Source: Methylobacterium sp. AMS5
Lineage (GTDB): Bacteria; Pseudomonadota; Alphaproteobacteria; Rhizobiales; Beijerinckiaceae
DNA length: 64,000 nt
Assembly: GCF_001542815.1 (NCBI RefSeq)
Contig: NZ_CP006992.1
Span: 1,493,501-1,557,500, forward strand
Direction: 5' to 3'
In this document: piece by piece, positions 61,505-64,000 of the stretch
Layout of the letters: every line of letters starts with the position of its first letter
How positions within the stretch are numbered: position 1 is the first letter of the stretch
Program-made: the position numbers and the translations under genes
The notes under the pieces: generated by a model
Told to the model about the DNA's origin: nothing
Seen by the model: the letters and a program-made list of their open reading frames with translations, nothing else
Database searches by the model: none

Positions 61505-62839
61505 ATGCCCCCACCCCTTCGCGACCGTGACGACACCATCTTCGCCCCGGCGAGCGGCTTCGGCCGTGCGGCGGTGACGGTCGTGCGTATCAGCGGGCCG
61601 GCGGCGGGGCTTGCGCTCGACCGGCTGGCCGGCGGGCGCCCGGAACCGCGCCGTCTCTCCCTGCGCCGCCTGCGCGATCCCGACTCCCGCGACATCCTCG
61701 ATCAGGCCCTCGTCGCATGGTTGCCGGGCCCTGCCACTGCCACCGGCGAGGACATGGTCGAGCTGCACCTGCATGGGGGCCTCGCCGTACGGTCCGCCGT
61801 GCTTCGGGCGCTTGGACGCGTGCCGGGTTGTCGGCCGGCAGAGGCCGGGGCGTTCAGCCGCCGCGCCTTCCTCAATGGCCGCGTCGATCTCACCGAGGCG
61901 GAGGGGATCGCTGACCTCATCGACGCCGAGACCGAAGCGCAGCGTGTCCAGGCCCTGCGTCAGCTCGACGGCGCCCTCGGCCGCCAAGTCGCTGCATGGC
62001 GCGAGACCGGCATCGATCTGCTCGCCGGAGCGGAGGCAGCCCTCGATTTTGCCGATGAAGGCGATGTCGATGAGGACGGCCTCGACACCGCCCTGTCCGG
62101 CCGCGCCGCAGCCCTGCGCGATGCGATCCGAGCCGCGCTGGCCGACGGACGTCGGGGCGAGCGCCTGCGCGAGGGTTTCTGCGTCGTTCTGGCTGGCGCG
62201 CCCAACGCCGGAAAATCGACCCTGCTCAATGCGCTGAGCGGGCGTGACGCGGCTATCGTGTCGGACATTCCGGGCACGACCCGCGATGCCATCGAGGTAC
62301 GCTGCGATCTCGGCGGGCTGCCGGTCGTGCTGGTCGATACCGCGGGCCTGCGCGAGACGGCCGATGCGATCGAGGCGGAGGGCGTCAAGCGCACGCAAAG
62401 CCGTATCCGCACCGCCGACCTCGTGCTCCATCTCGTGCCGGCGGACGGCAAGGCCGACGCCGAGCTTTTTGCGGCAGTCCCCGTCCTTCTCGTTCGCACG
62501 AAAACCGACCTCGCGCCGGCGGTGCCGGGGGAAAGCGGCCTTGCCGTCTCGGCCGTCACGGGTGCCGGACTCGACACGCTCTTGGATGCCATCCAGGCCG
62601 CGGCGCAAACGGCCTTCGGTCAGGGCGACGCCCTCGTCACCCGCGAGCGTCATCGCGAGGCTTTGACCCGGGCCGCGACTCATCTCGACCGCGTCGCCAC
62701 CGCATCCGCCGGCTTCCCGCCGGAACTGGTGGCAGAGGATCTCCGGCTCGCCGTCCGGGCGCTGGGCGAGGTCGGCGGACATGTCGGCGTCGAGGAGATG
62801 CTGGACCGCCTCTTCGCCGGCTTCTGCATCGGCAAGTAG
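61505..62839 (+). CDS. mnmE: tRNA modification GTPase MnmE
   Basis: With MnmG it adds the cmnm5 group to U34 of certain tRNAs. The 444-residue protein has the N-terminal tetrahydrofolate domain (DDTIFAPASGFGRAAVTVVRISG, EDMVELHLHGGLAV), a helical domain, the G domain with VLAGAPNAGKSTLLNAL (P loop), PGTTRDAIEV, VLVDTAGLRE and the TKTD variant of NKxD, and the C-terminal FCIGK with reactive Cys441. Its partner mnmG starts 1.1 kb downstream in the same direction. Confidence 0.96.
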   Translation: MPPPLRDRDDTIFAPASGFGRAAVTVVRISGPAAGLALDRLAGGRPEPRRLSLRRLRDPDSRDILDQALVAWLPGPATATGEDMVELHLHGGLAVRSAVLRALGRVPGCRPAEAGAFSRRAFLNGRVDLTEAEGIADLIDAETEAQRVQALRQLDGALGRQVAAWRETGIDLLAGAEAALDFADEGDVDEDGLDTALSGRAAALRDAIRAALADGRRGERLREGFCVVLAGAPNAGKSTLLNALSGRDAAIVSDIPGTTRDAIEVRCDLGGLPVVLVDTAGLRETADAIEAEGVKRTQSRIRTADLVLHLVPADGKADAELFAAVPVLLVRTKTDLAPAVPGESGLAVSAVTGAGLDTLLDAIQAAAQTAFGQGDALVTRERHREALTRAATHLDRVATASAGFPPELVAEDLRLAVRALGEVGGHVGVEEMLDRLFAGFCIGK

Positions 62840-63511
62840 GGGACGCCGGCGGTTCGCGCCGGAACACGGCGATCCGGCTGCCCTCGGCGACCTCGAGGCC
62901 GATCCCGCCCCTCCGAAGCGCAGCAAAGGGCGCACCTGATCGATGACAGGAGCCTTGGGGCCACCGAGCCGCGACGCGTAGGTCGGCCTGGAGCATCGTC
63001 CCGAAAGCCGACAACCACCTCTCGGGACGATGCTCTAACCTGTTCCCCCGTTGCAAATGTCCGGCCCCCGCTACCGGTGAGGCCGAGACCTTCCAGGTTT
63101 CGCAGCTGGTCGGATGACAAGAATTTGAGATCCGCCGCGTTCATTGGGGGGGCGATGCAGGAATGGCGCGTGATGCGGAAGGGCCTGAACGATTTTTGCT
63201 CATCGCTGACCGGGAGGTTCGGCAGATCTGCGAGAACCATCCCTATCCACACCGTCGGACTGGAAGCTTGTCCCATGATGGATTTATTTTCCGCAAGTTT
63301 ATTGCAGGCGATGTGTCGCGCGCCATTTTATATTGCTTGATGTAACATATTTTTTCAAACGTAAGAGAAAAAGAGCAGTTTTTGACCGATCGTAGATTTT
63401 CATCACAGTGTATGGTCATAAAATGCTCAAAAAATTGTCGGTCAGAGTCTTTATTCGCAGTGAGCCTTGATGCATCATTGCTTGCCTTTAGGCTCAATTA
63501 CTGAATGCGAC
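62840..63511. other. 672-bp gap between mnmE and a DUF6894 gene, right half AT-rich
   Basis: Repeat copy G lies at 62991-63035. From about 63280 to 63500 base composition falls well below the rest of the window (long A/T runs such as TATTTTTTCAAACG). No gene is convincing here: a minus-strand frame at 63243-63497 and another read from 63144 lack ribosome-binding sites and recognisable domains. The AT-rich part may be an inserted segment or the promoter of the DUF6894 gene. Confidence 0.5.
62991..63035 (+). repeat. Dispersed palindromic repeat, copy G
   Basis: GAGCATCGTCCCGAAAGCCG, ACAACCACCTC, then TCGGGACGATGCTC. Outer arms of 14 bases, GAGCATCGTCCCGA/TCGGGACGATGCTC, are perfect. Compact form without the TCTTGTTTT lead-in, and located 152 bases after the mnmE stop. 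Confidence 0.85.
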
Positions 63512-63778
63512 ATGCCAAAATACTTCTTCAACGTGCATGACGGCCTCGACATCGCGGATGATGATGGAATCGAGTGCGTCGATCTGGAAGCGGCCCTGCG
63601 GGCAGCCGTCCACTATGCCGGTTCGCTGCTCAAGGAATCGGGCCACCGGTTGACCCTTGGGGATACGTGGTCCCTCGAAGTGATCGAAGAGGCGACCTCT
63701 TCGGCGTTTTGCATCGACCTCCAGATACGCCCCTTCCTTGCCTCGACCACCTCGGAAGCATCCCGGTCCGCGGCCTGA
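63512..63778 (+). CDS. DUF6894 family small protein
   Basis: An 88-residue protein starting MPKYFFNVHDGLDIADDDGI, the hallmark pattern MPxYFFxxxDG of DUF6894, which is abundant in Methylobacterium and Bradyrhizobium as many paralogues per genome. VDLEAALRAAVHYAGSLL and WSLEVIEEA follow. No function is known. The ATG at 63512 was chosen from the family start. It stands between mnmE and mnmG, with 162 bases to mnmG. Confidence 0.85.
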   Translation: MPKYFFNVHDGLDIADDDGIECVDLEAALRAAVHYAGSLLKESGHRLTLGDTWSLEVIEEATSSAFCIDLQIRPFLASTTSEASRSAA

Positions 63779-63940
63779 CCTGAACTGCGCTGACCATCGG
63801 GCCTTGGCGGCGACTTGAACGTTTTGCAGGATGGATTTCGGAAGGGCGGGCAGGGCGGAAGGCTCGGAACCCTCGCCAAACCAAGCGATGAAGCGCGCCT
63901 GCGTTGACCTGTCCGATGGCGGGCGCATAAGCACGGGTCA

Positions 63941-64000
63941 TGCACGCCCATTCTTTCAGTTACGACGTCATCGTCGTCGGCGGTGGCCATGCCGGTGTCG
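63941..64000 (+). CDS. mnmG: tRNA uridine-5-carboxymethylaminomethyl modification enzyme MnmG, N-terminus only
   Basis: Only the first 20 residues are in the window: MHAHSFSYDVIVVGGGHAGV. The Rossmann FAD-binding motif GGGHAG (here VVGGGHAGV) is that of MnmG/GidA, the partner of MnmE. Position downstream of mnmE on the same strand strongly supports the assignment. The gene is cut by the window end. Confidence 0.8.

Noticed and set aside
62680..63144. Minus-strand frame beginning MNAADLKFLSSDQLRNLEGL
   Set aside because: It runs through repeat copy G and into the antisense of mnmE and lacks a ribosome-binding site; at most a decayed fragment.
63243..63497. Minus-strand open frame of 84 codons in the AT-rich segment
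   Set aside because: No ribosome-binding site, no domain, and composition explained by the low GC of the segment.
1..64000. tRNA and rRNA genes
   Set aside because: Scanning for T-loop-like GGTTCGANTC sequences with a matching acceptor stem and for rRNA landmarks on both strands by eye gave no candidate; a covariance-model search would settle this.

Overview
This 64 kb window is chromosomal DNA of very high GC content from an alphaproteobacterium. The gene families and their order (cob(I)alamin adenosyltransferase-etfBA-hbd, ChpT beside a che operon, secB-Tim44-mltA-smr-rho, mnmE/mnmG, and a DUF6894 gene) fit the Rhizobiales, most likely Methylobacterium/Methylorubrum. The genus is inferred from gene content, not from a marker gene. 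I found about 64 protein-coding genes, two of them cut by the window ends, and no tRNA, rRNA, insertion sequence, prophage or CRISPR array.

Layout. 0-7 kb: end of a secreted protein, pyrF with a DUF1330 gene, a TetR regulator, dut divergent from a DUF429-NUDIX pair, beta-carbonic anhydrase and cysQ. 7.4-14.1 kb: a signalling block, chpT followed by hybrid cheA, cheW, a single-domain receiver, cheB and cheR, with several overlapping junctions. 14.2-21.6 kb: pxpBC, a UvsE-like nuclease, a large DUF4175 membrane protein, a HIG1 protein, a lipocalin-like protein and a PagL-type lipid A deacylase. 21.7-25.3 kb: PduO-type adenosyltransferase, etfB, etfA and hbd, closed by a strong terminator. 25.3-31.4 kb: a small membrane protein with a textbook EcfG-type promoter, a quinone oxidoreductase, upp, glgX and otsA.

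31.9-34.1 kb: a four-gene stress-type cluster of small membrane-anchored proteins that parallels E. coli yqjD/E/K and also has an EcfG-like promoter; it lies divergent to the trehalose gene otsA. 34.5-43.1 kb: hisS, csaA, two small envelope genes, secB, the Tim44-like gene, mltA, smr and rho. Rho has a strong intrinsic terminator. 43.3-58.7 kb: accessory genes, namely poxB, a secreted protein with a BLIP-like tail, TerC, a lipid kinase, a degenerate SNase-like protein, a class A acid phosphatase, dapD with a coupled alpha/beta hydrolase, an orphan cyclic-nucleotide domain, an OmpR-type regulator, an L,D-transpeptidase, YggS and DUF1963. 58.8-64 kb: leuS, mnmE, an AT-rich gap with a DUF6894 gene, and the start of mnmG. 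secB, Tim44, rho, mnmE and mnmG usually lie near oriC in this group, so the right end is probably close to the origin.

The clearest non-gene structure is a family of palindromic intergenic repeats, eight copies between 34.4 and 63.0 kb and none before. Seven have the same strand orientation, and the copies sit 3' of genes. I did not find a convincing new multi-gene defence or biosynthetic system. The best leads are the EcfG-linked membrane-anchor cluster, the oriented repeat family, the alpha/beta hydrolase without a nucleophile coupled to dapD, and the degenerate SNase-like membrane protein.
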